Below are positions 12,335 to 23,267 of a stretch of 64,000 nt of DNA, piece by piece. The notes under the pieces were generated by a model that saw only the letters and a list, made by a program, of their open reading frames with translations, was not told the DNA's origin and made no database searches. The translations under genes and the position numbers were made by a program. The stretch is from NCBI RefSeq assembly GCF_029227915.1, contig NC_079881.1, forward strand, positions 16,653,501 through 16,717,500. The letters run 5' to 3'. The stretch is from Hydractinia symbiolongicarpus (Eukaryota > Cnidaria > Hydrozoa > Anthoathecata > Hydractiniidae). Position 1 is the stretch's first letter, and every line of letters starts with the position of its first letter.

Positions 12335-12378
12335 AGCTGGATTTCCATCAGTGCGAATTCTCTTATCGCTCTGGCTTT
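12335..12378 (+). repeat. Left terminal inverted repeat of the Harbinger element
   Basis: Pairs with 15258-15299. The first 24 bases match the inverted right end at all but a few positions; a tatcgctct motif recurs inside both ends and again as gcgataag/tatcgctct words in the subterminal 150 bp, possible binding sites for the MADF protein. Confidence 0.88.
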
Positions 12379-12674
12379 TTTGACCCATTGATCTTTTTTC
12401 GCACTAGTGAAAATTGCAGAGCGACACTTTTTTGCTCTTATCGCCCAATTTCAGTGCGATAGTCAGAGCGACAATTATCAAAAAGTTTTGATATTTATCG
12501 CTCTGAGTTTTCGCCCAAAAGTGCAACTTCAAAGAAATACCGAATGTCCATTTAAAAAAATTGAATAGATTCTATTGAAATTTAACTTCAGCACATGCTT
12601 ACACGTGTTGAGTACAAGAAATAGTTTCATATGTGTTGTGAACCGAGCAGTGTTGTAAAAAAAGTTTTTATAAA

Positions 12675-13704
12675 ATGGGAAAAACAAATAGGTGCGACTT
12701 AAGGGAAGATGAATATTTAGCAGAGGCTATTCGAAATTTTTCATGTCTGTACGACAAAAGTTGGAAAGAGTATCGAGAAAAAGATCGAGTGGCAAATGCT
12801 TGGAAGAATGTTGAGGAGGAGTTAGGATGTGAAGAGGGTAAAGTTTATCCTTGTTTGTCAGTTCAATGCGCTACATTTTTGCGCTGTTAAAACTTGAGCG
12901 TATTCAGCTTGTTCTATTACTTATTTGGAAAAAAAATGTTTTTAAATTTAACTGTTTTAAGGTGAAGCTATTCGAAGATGGGACAACTTGAAAAAAAGAT
13001 ACAGCAAGAAAAAGAACAACCTAAAAAAGAAATCTGCATCGGGATCAGGTTTGGCTGACGTTGAATCATGTGTCAAAGATTTGAAAGAATACTCTTTTTT
13101 ATCTTGGCTTGATAAGCATTATCAAATGAGAGACACAAAATCAAATATAGCGGCTCTGGAGGATGAGGAAGATATTGATTCTTATTCGGAGGCAGCGGTT
13201 AAAGATTATTTAAATAACGAGAATGACCCTGCTACATAATCACCAAGTTTGGCCAAGATGACAACTATTGATCCACCATCTGTTACTTCAACAAAGAGGA
13301 GCGGGCGTAAGAGTACGAAAGAAGAAACAGAAACGTTTGCTTTGAAGAGCATCGGCGAGGCTTTTGCATTGAAAGCAACTCAACGTGGTAGTGCTAAAAA
13401 GGACGCAGATGGCCTGTTTGGGGAAATGGTTGCTGAAGAATTAAGACAAGTATCTGGGCGAAGCAAGATTATGCTAAAGCACAAAATTCAAACCGCAATC
13501 TATGAATGTCAAATGGAGGCTTGGAATGGGTCGCAGCCTAAACGACAGCTACACATGATGTCCCCACCCTCAACTCCTAGTTTTGGTAATTCTCTCCATT
13601 TCAACGCCTATGGAAGCCCCGTATACCAGCAACAGCAGCCATTGCATGAAGATAAAACCGATCATAAAGGGTATTACACAAATTTGTTGAATGAAAAACA
13701 ATAG
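12675..13704 (+). pseudogene. Harbinger MADF/BESS DNA-binding protein with an in-frame stop
   Basis: Accessory protein of the Harbinger element, which in this superfamily brings the transposase to the nucleus and to the element ends. Exons 12675-12837 and 12962-13704 join in phase 1. The N-terminal half is a MADF (Myb/SANT-like) domain: LAEAIRNFSCLYDKSWKEYR, then VANAWKNVEEELG, with the intron before AIRRWDNLKKRYSKKK. The C-terminal part has the BESS-like segment KSIGEAFALKATQR to LKHKIQTAIYECQ. A TAA at 13237-13239 interrupts the otherwise continuous frame after NNENDPAT, and downstream sequence stays open for 155 codons. Without the stop the protein would be about 301 residues. The stop may be recent, or a sequence polymorphism. 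Confidence 0.85.
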
Positions 13705-13764
13705 TTTTTTTTTGCATAAAACAAAACTGTAAATACAACGTTGTAAAAGGTCTTTTCAAAATAT

Positions 13765-15138
13765 TTATGTACGCCTTACATGTCGGTACTGCCATTCAAC
13801 AGAACCCTCTTCACTATTCACAAAATCCTTGATTGCTTCCCGCATTTCTGTAGCACTTCTTTCTGGCCGGGAGCCCCGTACATTATATAAGTCATAAAGA
13901 CATCCTTCGTTCTGCCCCACCTGTCTTCTCCATTCCCCAGGCGTAATCTCCCCATTCGTGTCTGTGCTATCGACAAAACCATTTGGACAATACATTGCGG
14001 CTTCAGTTTGACGTAAGTAATTGTGTAAAGCAATTGCTCCGAGCGTAAAATTTTAAACATTTTTTACCGATGCTTTTATTGGGCGGCAAATATTCTTTAT
14101 CTAGCCCGCAATAAGCCGAACGCGTTTTCAATAACACGCCTGGCACGAGAGAGGCGATAGTTATATACTCTCTCAGGCTCGTTCAGCTTGCCAGGATATG
14201 GGCGCATCATATTTTTCTTTAAGGGGAAAGCTTCATCTCCAACTAGAAAATAAGGTAATGGGTCAAATTTACATCCAGCTAGTGACGTAGGTGGTGGGAT
14301 TTGAAGGGATTGATTTTCCAGTTGCATTCCAATATGACTCTTTGATAAGACACCACAGTCGTTGTTACTTCCATATTGTCCTACATCTACGAGAATGAAG
14401 TTGTACTTAGCATCACAGACTGCTAACAGTATGATGCTGTAGAACCCCTTGTAATTGTAATAGAGCGATCCTGAATTGGGAGGGTTTTCCATGGCAATAT
14501 GTTTCCCATCGATTGCCCCTATGCAATGTGTGAAATTCCACGTGCTTCGAATTCATTTTCGATTCTTAACCACTCTTCTTTGGAAATAGGGGGTCTTACA
14601 TATTCGCTTAGGTTCTCCCAAATTGCTGCAGCTGTTTCAGACAGAATTCGTGAAATAGCACTCGCGCTAATGCGAAAGTTGAATGATAGAGATTGTTGAG
14701 AATCTCCTGAGGCAAGATAACGTTAAGTAAGAGCCAAGCGTTCAGCTGCAGGAATTGAATTTCGAAAATTTGTGTCTCTTTTTTGGATTGATGGACCTAC
14801 CAGAGACAATAAATGTTCGAATCTAAAAGGAGACATTCGAAGAAATCTATGAAATAAAATATTAAATAAAGTTTCAAAGAAAGAAATAATAGAAATGCTC
14901 TCCATAACTATCAAAAGGAAGCAAACTTGGAACTAAAATTTACTAGATACCTAAAGTAAAATTCTCTATCGTGCAATTTCATTTCTTGAAGCAGTTGATT
15001 ATACACTCCTTTCAATTCTCTTTCTCTATAAATTTGACGAACCCAAGAAAATGGCAATTTTCTTCGTCTCTTTTTCCTTATACTTCTAATGACTATTAAG
15101 GCAGCTACAGCTTCTTCTTCTTCTGAACTGTCTGCCAT
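13765..15138 (-). pseudogene. Harbinger DDE transposase (DDE_Tnp_4 type), multiply broken
   Basis: The enzyme would cut and rejoin the element ends. The first exon (15138-14951) begins MADSSEEEEAVAALIVIR and splices (GTATCT donor, TTTCATAG acceptor) to a second exon ending at 14846 upward. Readable catalytic blocks are CIGAIDGKHIAM (first Asp), SLYYNYKGFYSIILLAVCDA, then VGDEAFPLKKNMMRPYPG (second Asp region) and RRVIENAFGLL (Glu). The C-terminus runs to 13765. Lesions seen: a Leu-to-stop change (TAA) at 14723-14725, a one-base loss near 14537, a Trp-to-stop change just after LLRAR near 14097, a one-base loss right after it and another stop near 14050. It is convergent with the MADF gene inside the same element. 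Confidence 0.9.
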
Positions 15139-15257
15139 CTTGAAATGTGTGTGTTCACATAAGAAAATTTCGCACAAAAAATAATTTGTATTGGCATGCT
15201 ATCGCACTGAAACTCATTTGCAGCGTAGAACTCCTGTCGCACTAAAATTTTGTGTAA

Positions 15258-15299
15258 TTTTAGAGCGATAGAAAGATTCGCACTGGTGGAAATCCGCCT
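15258..15299 (-). repeat. Right terminal inverted repeat of the Harbinger element
   Basis: Reads, on the minus strand, AGGCGGATTTCCACCAGTGC followed by an atctttctatcgctct block. The adjoining TAA at 15300-15302 is the target duplication. Confidence 0.88.
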
Positions 15300-15309
15300 T
15301 AAGTGAGTG

Positions 15310-16100
15310 ATATTATACACGCGACAAAAGTGCGTATAACCTCTTTGAGAATATCCAAATAAAAGAACCTGTGCCATTGAAATGATATAAGTCTAACAAT
15401 ATTTCCTATGCTTTTATAAATTTAGAGTGATAACTTGAAAATCATGAATCACCGCCGTATATCTGAGCAGGAAGTCATTTGACGCTTAAATTTTTGAAAG
15501 GGATTAATTTTACATCTTTATTTAACACGATATCCAAAACAGCCTCACAGTCGTAAATGCAGAAGACTCAGTTGTTATGAAATGTACTCTGCATGTTTTT
15601 TTAAATGAATAGGGTCAACGAACGGTATAAATTATAAACGGTACAGGTCTTGTTTCCAACGAACAATCTCTGCTCTCTTATTAAGGGCTAAATTATTGAG
15701 TTTCCTCTGCAGAACAACTTTTTAGTGACATTTTTAAACGCCACCAAAGGTTAATGTGAGGTTAAAAACTCTTTTATTATATAAGCATTACCTAAACACG
15801 CTTAAATTTGTTTAGAAATAGATTTAAAATATCTTCAGAACACGTCTACCTTTTGTTGTTTTGTTGTTGTTTTGATAGTCATCCGGGGGCAGTTTACTTG
15901 AGCCAATAAAAATAAAAAAGATCAAAGAAAGGTTTCAGACATTACCACAATTTTTAATTTGCATGCTTTCCTCAATTAGGAAATTTATATTATTTTATAT
16001 TGTAAAAACATTTCCCAAGCATAAGTTTTTAGTTTAATGACTTTTCGTCTCAATATAAATACCCAGTAAGGAAAAATAATGACATTGTATCTTGTTCATG
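15310..16100. other. Gene-free stretch
   Basis: AT-rich sequence right of the Harbinger target site. No coding frame, repeat array or transposon end was recognised. Confidence 0.45.
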
Positions 16101-16109
16101 TAGGGAATT

Positions 16110-16545
16110 TATACCACGGTTACTAAGGTTACTGAAATCCTACAACATTTTAAGAAATAAATTAATTAACCCGGGCGATTTTATTTCTTGCCGTTTTGGA
16201 AAAAGCCACGTTGACATAGAAAAAAGAGTTTCTTGCAATAAGAAAATAACAGTGGCTGGGCAGAAGTGTGTAGTAGCTGATGGTAAGTTACGTTTTTACG
16301 GATTTATTATCATTTTTTTATTTACCTCATCTGTTTTTAACTTATTTATTAGAATGACAAAAAACATGCTGCCATACTGAAAGATGTTAAGTGGAATATT
16401 TACAATCCGTATCTTCCAATCAAGTTATAATTTGCTATATCACTTTTTTTAGTTTGATTTACCAGAATTTTATGGAAAGGTGGAAAGAGTAATTGTGGGA
16501 ACCGAGAGAAGGTGTGAATCGAGAATTCTGGGCTGGTGTATGTGA
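16110..16545 (+). CDS. Candidate small cysteine-containing gene, three exon-like segments
   Basis: Three adjacent plus-strand blocks look like exons. Block A (16110-16282) follows gttcatgtag and reads through NPGDFISCRFGKSHVDIEKR, VSCNKKITVAGQKC and VVAD before gtaagt. Block B (16353-16430) follows ttatttattag and reads NDKKHAAILKDVKWNIYNPY to a stop. Block C (16453-16545) follows ttttttttag and reads FDLPEFYGKVERVIVGTERR, then CESRILGWCM and a stop. Block A's strong donor is phase 1 while B and C open only in phase 0; the weaker donor after QKC (gtagta) would be phase 0 and fits both. Five cysteines over the three blocks suggest a secreted product. No signal peptide exon was found upstream and no family is recognised, so the model is tentative. 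Confidence 0.35.
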
Positions 16546-17029
16546 TTTTTTTACTTTTTTTAATATGTTACGTATCGTGTGCTATAAGCCGGTGCGGGCC
16601 AGCCAAATTGCAAAATACAAACTAAAATATACTTAAACAGTCTATGCTTTATACTTAAAATAACGAAAGTATATAGACAATGAAGATTTTGCGCGTGTGT
16701 AAATTTATAATTCTAGAGCAATTATGCATATAATCCTAAAAAAGAAACAAGAAGCCCTGGGGGCTCTAAGAATTTCCGCTCGCTACCAAAATACTTGATG
16801 ACAAACTGCTAATTCGTTGTGTTATCGTGCCAAACATTCGAAGAGGTTTGGTGCATGAAGCTCTGAAGATAAAGCACACAAGTGACATTATATCTTACAA
16901 CAAACGCAAACAAAACGAAACGTCTTATAATAAACTCACATTTTCAAAGAAATTGCTAACAAAAAATACAGCCTATCATTCATGGTTGAAAGTCTTGCGA
17001 TTGAGACGTTTATGGTCTTAAACGGCATT

Positions 17030-17525
17030 TAGTTGACAAAAAATCAAAAATTTGATGTGACCAACATTTTCAGCATACTTTTTTTATTAACTGTGCAAAT
17101 TCTTGTCGAAAATAAAGTAGTTTCAATTTTTGCACCAATATTGGCCTGAAATGACATTTAAGGTGACAAAAAACCAAAATTTTGATGTCACTATCATGTT
17201 CAGCATACTTTTTTTGTTAACTGTGTCAAATTTTGTTGAAAATAAAGTAGTTTTAATTTTTGGACCAATTTTGGCCTAAAATGACATTTAGGTAACAAGA
17301 AATCAAAATTTTGATGTCACCATCATGTTCAGCATACTTTATTTGTTAACTGTGCCAAATTTTGTTGAAAATAAAGTAGTTTTAATTTTTGAACAAATTT
17401 TGGCCTAAAATAACATTTAGGTGACAAAAATCAAAATTACGATGTCACCATTATGTTCAGCATACTTTTTTTGTTAAGTGTGCCAAATTTTGTCCAATTT
17501 TGGCCTGAAACATCATTTAGATGAT
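17030..17525. repeat. Tandem repeat, about 129-bp unit, nearly four copies
   Basis: Each unit contains gacaaaaaatcaaaattttg, then catgttcagcatacttttt, then ttgaaaataaagtag and ttggcctgaaatgacattta. Unit starts at about 17035, 17165, 17294 and 17423; the last is shortened. Copies differ by substitutions and small indels. Confidence 0.88.
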
Positions 17526-17529
17526 TTCC

Positions 17530-18850
17530 CAGTACTTAGGGAGATTGGGTACGAAGTTTTAATCTGTGACGTTCAATTGACTATTTGGGACAGGGTTAGT
17601 TAGTCAGTTATACCAATACTATCCTCCTCTCAGAGGAACGTGAAATCCCAGGGTCGATTTTTTCTCAAAAAATGCTCCGAAAGAAAAAAACGACGGTTTT
17701 AAAGAATTTCCTACGCCTTCGGGCGCGGAAATTCCAAAATCACTTTGTATTTTTTCTTTTTCTAATTCTTACAAGCCTCCCAGAAAAATAATATTTCACG
17801 CACATTAATTTTAATGTACGGAAGAATTTAGCTTTTCTCAAAATTTCATACATCTTGACATTTTTACTACAACAGAGGCCTAACTGTTCAGACGTTGCAA
17901 ACAAGAAACATTTGGGCATCGTAAATACTTGATCATAACTTGAAAAATAAAACAAACTTTTCACTATGAGAAATCTTGTTACAACAAACAATGCTTGATA
18001 AGCCGTTTTACCATTTTAATCGTTGCGGGATTTTTAAATTTTCTACAATATCAAGTATTAATGGCGGAATGAAGCTTAAACAATTTTCTATGTTTGTTCC
18101 AGCTCTTCCTCATCAATCTTTATTTCAGTACGGTGCAATAGGAAATGTTGCAGCTAGTTACAAAAGCTGGACGAGCACATAAATGTTTTTTACATAAACT
18201 ATATTTTACATGCTAAATAACGCCATAGAAATCTCTTATATTAATACGAAAAGTTATCTTTGTGAAAACACCGAACCAGACAAAGATTCGGTTTTCCAAA
18301 AGAGATGTTTTTTTGCTCCTAAAAATGCGCAAATTCGCATTGCACTTGTAAATGTAAGGCAATATAACTTGGAAACAAGTGGAGTAACTGACGTTATCTG
18401 TGTTAGTAACAAGGGACCACCTGGGACCAAAAAAGGACTAATCCATTCTTTTCGAAACTAACGAATTGATAACGTCAGCAAATTACTTTTATCAAAGTTT
18501 TACGGTATATACAACAGAGGCAACGGGTATCAAGTATTTAGCCAATGTTTGCTCACGTCATCTATACTTAAAGCCTCATATCTCAACTGTTTGTCAAAAG
18601 CCATGATTTTATACAGTTTCAAGCTTTTTAAACTCTACATATCACAGGCAACGGATAAACAAATTTCGGCATATTATATTTTTACATGCACTGCTGACGT
18701 CAGCAAAACACCTAAAGCAACCTATTCTTTCCACTGTTCTTCTGCCTAAGTTGATTTTACCGCAGGCCTTATCGACTAGTACACCAAATTGGCGTCAATA
18801 TTGGTAAACAAGTAAAAATCATTGCATTGCACTTTTACGTTTCAGGCTGA
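17530..18850. other. Stretch with no supported gene
   Basis: Short open frames at 17976-18182 and 18210-18461 (+) lack recognisable domains and consistent splice partners. The region adjoins the DIRS-like relic and may hold its 3' flank. Confidence 0.4.
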
Positions 18851-18889
18851 ATAATATGGAAACGAATAGAAATAACAACGACTCGAATT

Positions 18890-19430
18890 AATATTTTAGA
18901 AGTGAGTTTTACCAAGTCAACATATTCGTTTTGAAAAGACAAATTGCGATATCAAATTACTCTCGAACCTTCAATATCTCTGCAACCGTTCGTTCAAAAT
19001 ACATGCTCCTGTTCATTTCTTCATCAGTCTTCGCGACTTTTCTTCATTGGAATATAAAATTTTTCACACTTGACACTCAAGTACTTGTAAAGCCAATATA
19101 ATGGACAAGCAGTGCTGCTAGTTTTAGCAATTTAGACAGTGTTGCCATCTCTCAACTGATCTGTTATTGACTTTAATGAAAATTTGGACAGAATTCTTTT
19201 CTTTTTTAAGTGTTTTAGTCTAATGCTGAGGAGTTCGTTTATACGAAAGAAGCTCGCGAAGCCGAAAATACATAAATTATGAGTCTTAGATGCATCAAAT
19301 TTTCGGACATTTCATACTTAGCCACTAATGTTTTAATCATTTCCGCAGTAAATGGTTCCTTGCGATTTGTACTGTTTTTCGAAAGTAGCCTTTTAGCTGC
19401 TTTAAGTGCTGACTTTACAATTGCGCGCAA
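18890..19430 (-). pseudogene. DIRS-type tyrosine recombinase fragment
   Basis: Opens with VKSALKAAKRLLSKNSTNRK, then EPFTAEMIKTLVAKYEMSEN and LRLIIYVFSAS, which is the linker and start of the catalytic domain. After a shift near 19240 it continues FRINELLSIRLKHL and, further on, QLRDGNTV, IAKTSSTACPLYWLYKYL. The downstream His-x-x-Arg and Tyr region was not found. This enzyme would integrate the circular cDNA. Confidence 0.65.
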
Positions 19431-19604
19431 ACATTACTGAACACTCAATGCCCCTATTGCAAGTCTTCAAGCTATACAATTCGAGGCATCGTGAAATTAT
19501 GGACAAAAAATAAATAAATAAATTAAGTTTTTCGTCTGTAGCTAATACTACTATATTTCACGTTTTTCGTTTTCCACTCGTCAAGTCGCAGAACAAATCA
19601 TTCC

Positions 19605-19835
19605 TCCTCGAGCCTTGTGCCTTGATATAAATTTCGCTTCTCAACTCCTGTGCGGCGCGATATCATAAAAAATCTCACTTCTTAAGCCCTGTGCAGTGAG
19701 ATGACTTAAACATTTTACTGCTCAAGCCCTGTGCGGCGAGATATCGAAATTATTCTTTCATCAAGTGTGTGGGGCGAGGTGTCCAAACAATACACTTTTA
19801 AGTTTTACTCATGAAGCCTTGTGTGGCGTTGTACT
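19605..19835. repeat. Degenerate tandem repeat, about 46-bp unit, five copies
   Basis: Units are recognised by ctcaagccctgtgcggcgag followed by an AT-rich spacer. Variants include aactcctgtgcggcgcgat and aagccttgtgtggcg. The array is more GC-rich than its surroundings and separates two parts of the DIRS-like relic. Confidence 0.75.
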
Positions 19836-19959
19836 GAAAGCAGTAAATTGATCGCTATAATTAAGTTTGTTCACGATATCCTATGGGAATCGAAGTACCA
19901 TTGCTATTGCATAAAAATTAGCAAAACCGTTAAAAACAGATTTACAACCTGTGTTATTA

Positions 19960-20440
19960 ATATAGAAATGGGTCCAGCAGTATAAACTGCAATGAAACAA
20001 AGAATTCCCCGTCGGAAGATAATAATGGCCAAAAAATAAGACGATGTCCACAAAGGGACCAATAATACGCCATCAGCTCTACACAATTTCGCATGTTTTA
20101 AAGTATCACCAACCATACTAATAGGTGGACAAAACCAATTAAATTCTCCTGACCAATCGCAAGAAAATGCGTTAAAGCTTTCTGAGCCGGAACAAAAATA
20201 CTTTGAATTGAACCTATCCCACTTTTTGTTTAGGTCGTCAGCAAATCGATCTATTGTAAATTTTCCAACTCTTTTTGTACGAAAAGAAATGACTCTGTGT
20301 CTATGCCCCAATTATCTGTATCATTAATTTTGGAAAGAAAGTTGTTTGTAGAATTTTGTTCGAGAGGAATCCACAAGGCAAATAATTTTTTAGGTTACCG
20401 ACTACGGAGATGTTATTTGTACTGCCTGACTCGAATTCCC
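19960..20440 (-). pseudogene. Retrotransposon RNase H segment (DIRS-like polymerase end)
   Basis: The minus strand reads INDTDNWGIDTESF, then after a shift KRVGKFTIDRFADDLNKKWD, RFNSKYFCSGSESFNAFSCD and WSGEFNWFCPPISM, followed by CRADGVLLVPLW. The run of aspartate, fingerprint RFNS and DWSGE-NW-PP is the C-terminal RNase H region of DIRS-like polymerases. The upstream palm domain is missing. Confidence 0.7.
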
Positions 20441-20574
20441 AATTTCGACTGGCTACAAAATGTTTTATCTTCTGTCGCTACTTTGATTTTTGCTAGAAAA
20501 ATACGCCGAAATATGACAACATAATGGCGGATAATTAGGATTTAACCCGTACATTAGGAACAAACGTAGTCTTT

Positions 20575-21062
20575 CTAAGTATCCACACTCTTAATCGTAA
20601 CTTGGCTTTCTTAAGTTTTTTGTTAGCATTTGCTGCCCTCATTGCTCTGTTTATGGTGCGTTCCTCCTCAGAGTAGGCTAGATCATCGCATTCATTCGTT
20701 GGCAGATGCCAATCCTCCCTATCTGCTAATCATAAGTTTGACACGAGTCCGTATTAACTTCTTACCTGCTTTAAGGTTTTCTTTAGCGGCGTTAACTTCA
20801 TGTTCAGTGATACTCTCCTGCGCTCTGTCTAATGTAGTAAGCAGCTTGGTGCAGAACTCCATCTATTTTTGGCTACCTCGCCCCTTGAAGTTAGCTGACT
20901 GCAAGCTGCGTTGTTCTTCTATGGTAGCTTCTACCTTCTTCTTGTGCTTTTCTAGGAACCTTTTGAGCGATTGTTTCTGCAACGGTAGCAGCAGCTTCCA
21001 TACTGGATTCCTAATGCTTGACAATTGTTTCTTCGACCATCTTTTGGATATCACCGTCATGT
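20575..21062 (-). pseudogene. Retrotransposon gag-like ORF1 fragment
   Basis: Minus-strand frames read KNMTVISKRWSKKQLSSIRN, then a coiled-coil-like stretch QKQSLKRFLEKHKKKVEATI, a further helical part with AAKENLKAGKKLIRTRVKLM and finally ADREDWHLPTNECDDLAYS, EEERTINRAMRAAN. The order, helical repeat then an ADRE-x-W / D-D-L-A-S-E-E-E-R tail, is typical of the first frame in cnidarian DIRS-like elements. It needs several shifts and contains stops. Confidence 0.6.
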
Positions 21063-21397
21063 TTTTGATGCCAAGGTCAACTGACGATTAAGGAAGAACC
21101 CTTGCAAGAATCGCTTTAAATACTAACTCACTGCGCATGTGCAGTCAGATCCGTAAAGCATTGCTGTACAGAATCAGAAAAGAAACTTAGTTTCCAGCAA
21201 TCGTGTTCTAAGTTGCATTATATGCAAGGTCTACTGTTTGAGTTTGGAATGCATTAGGTTTAAATTGGTTTTTATTAAGTTTCTATATTTCTGTATTACT
21301 CTCGTGTAGTTTAATTAATGGTAATAGTGCGTTGGTAAAGATTTTAATTAACTGTATTTGACTACTTAATTTAATCACTACGCCTGGAAAGAATGTT

Positions 21398-21694
21398 TTG
21401 TTCAATAACGGCGAGCGTAAACAGTTATTTTGGTATTTAGGTGATTTGGTAATTACTCTCACGATATGTCAATTTCAAATTGTCGTAAAAACACTGGATA
21501 AAAGAGATGACTTTGAAGAAGGAACCAACGAAGATACCGATGGATTTGAGAACGACGATGATGACGAAAAGGAAAACAGTATTGATGACAGAAAGCAAGA
21601 CGATGAAAATGACGAAAATACAGATGAAATGACAGGCCCTTTGCTTGTAGCTGATTGCTTTGCCTATAAAATTAGTTTTCCTACTGTTCTTTAG
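21398..21694 (+). pseudogene. Degenerate duplicate of the astacin first exon
   Basis: The frame contains a hydrophobic segment and junction LVITLTICQFQIVVKTLDKR followed by a long Asp/Glu/Asn-rich tract. This lines up with the first exon of the astacin gene 1.9 kb downstream, where the signal peptide runs LLIVLVICPFPTLTKTLDEL into an Asp-rich tract. No clear donor or second exon follows before 23.2 kb. It is most simply the leftover of a tandem duplication of the protease gene; a separate acidic secreted protein is the alternative. Confidence 0.5.
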
Positions 21695-21699
21695 CTAAT

Positions 21700-23255
21700 A
21701 GAACTTGAATAACACAGTTTACTGCAATATTACTCTGTGTTTTAGTGAGTACCATGCTTTTGTATCGCATGACATCTCAGGAGAAATAAGAGTAAGCTGT
21801 ATAATTTGCCAAGTCAAATTTTTTAGCTACCTTAAGGGAATTACTTTTTGCGGGAATTAATTTTTGCAAATTTCGCGAGTTTTTTTCATTGCTGCGAAAG
21901 TTCTCTCTATTCTAATTTTTTCTTTTGATTTACCTAGAACCACATATAAAATATATGTGAGTTTTAACTTCAGCAGTCTTTGTTTTATAACTCTTGCATA
22001 TTTTTCTTTGAATAAAAAAGTGGAAACGGTACAAATCGTAGTTAATTATAGAAATATGAAATTTTCTTTAAATTTTTCATACGCTTCAAACTTCAACTGA
22101 CGCTTATTTATCTACCAGTCCAATTAGTAGTTAGTTAACTAAAAATAAATATGGTGTTTTTTCCTATATTACCCTTCTTTAAAAAAAAGCCCTTTACATA
22201 TGTGTATATATTCTTCATACAAAACGTTAACAAAAAGTATCCCCTATGTATTTCATTTTTATCTCTTCAAGGACATATTTCTTGCCTTTTTTAAATTAAT
22301 CATGCTATGGAGGAAACCCTAAATAAGTTTCTGCATGCTGTATATCCTAGTGAACTGAGCATTCTTTAAGGATATATCAAATTTCAGTTTCTCTCATACT
22401 AAAGCTTGCACGAAAACGAATGTCTCAAAGCTAATTTCGAATTTAAATCAATCAATAACTGCAAAGGAATTTCTCATAGTTCAATCCAACTAATAGTATA
22501 AAGCCAGCACAGGCATACCCCACCTTCCTAAACACTTTTAAAAAGAATTTCCCTATACTTACAACGTGAGTACAGAACAATAAAAGTAACCTAACAGAAA
22601 GATTTGTAAATTTTCCACAATTATACTTTTTTGATATTCTGGTTGTCAGTTAAATCATGAAAACAAAATAACCAAGCGGAAGCTGCAGAAACAGAGACAA
22701 ATTCCATACCCAATGTTGCTATAAACATTTCCGGCTATACAATTTAATATTCAACGAATTTTAAATGACAAAATCTTAACGTCACGTTTCCAGGGAAGAG
22801 CGTATAGAAATAGCTGAAAAACATATCAGAGAATGTTGACACTTGTAATTTTAATTGCATCAACGTTGATCTTTCTTCAATAGTTTTTTCTTGTATGGCT
22901 TCTGAACTATAAGGAACGTTTCGGTCTGTTTATTTTAGATTCAACAAAACCAGTGATCTAAGTTAAAAGATGAACATCCCGTTTGATAGCAAAAGGTGAA
23001 CTCAAGTGCAAATCTATTCCATTCGAAAAAGGACTGTATATTGGTATGTACAAATTGTTCTTTGGTTATTTTATTTTTTAACTCATTATTTATGTATTAT
23101 TCACATCGTCAGCTATATGGGAATGCGTCTTGTGAACGTTTGTTTTGCTAATGAAAAAAAGGACTCGTTAAATTGGATTGTAAATCTAAAGAGCACAAAT
23201 CAAAGTAGGTGGTTTGTCAAAAATAAAACTTATAAATCTTTCTTTTTATACCTTC
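21700..23255. other. Stretch with no supported gene, upstream of the astacin gene
   Basis: Contains a copy fragment of the ttaagggaattactttttgc / tttcgcgag repeat near 21832-21900, related to 49.47-49.59 kb, and presumably the promoter and any 5' untranslated exon of the astacin gene. Nothing else was recognised. Confidence 0.4.
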
Positions 23256-23267
23256 AGGCACTCCATC

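Larger units (their letters stand above)
12335..15299. mobile_element. PIF/Harbinger DNA transposon, 2,965 bp, decayed
   Basis: The two ends are inverted copies: the left begins AGCTGGATTTCCATCAGTGC and the right, read inward, AGGCGGATTTCCACCAGTGC, with similarity continuing through a tatcgctct block. TAA flanks both ends (12332-12334 and 15300-15302), the three-base target duplication normal for Harbinger elements. Inside are two convergent genes, a MADF/BESS DNA-binding protein (+) and a DDE transposase (-), the usual two-gene plan of autonomous Harbingers. Both carry stops or frameshifts, so this copy is dead, yet TIRs and intron sites are still readable, which points to fairly recent loss. 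Confidence 0.93.
18880..21080 (-). mobile_element. DIRS-type (tyrosine recombinase) retrotransposon relic
   Basis: Three pieces lie on the minus strand in the order expected for a DIRS-like element: a gag-like segment (21062-20575), the ribonuclease-H end of the polymerase (20440-19960) and a tyrosine recombinase segment (19430-18890). Most of the reverse transcriptase between the first two has been lost, and a tandem repeat has grown or been inserted between the last two. All pieces contain stops and shifts. The combination of RNase H with a tyrosine recombinase, rather than a DDE integrase, is what sets DIRS elements apart. Confidence 0.72.

Noticed and set aside
20630-21091. A 153-codon plus-strand frame
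   Set aside because: It is the antisense shadow of the gag-like retroelement segment, which gives the recognisable protein on the minus strand.
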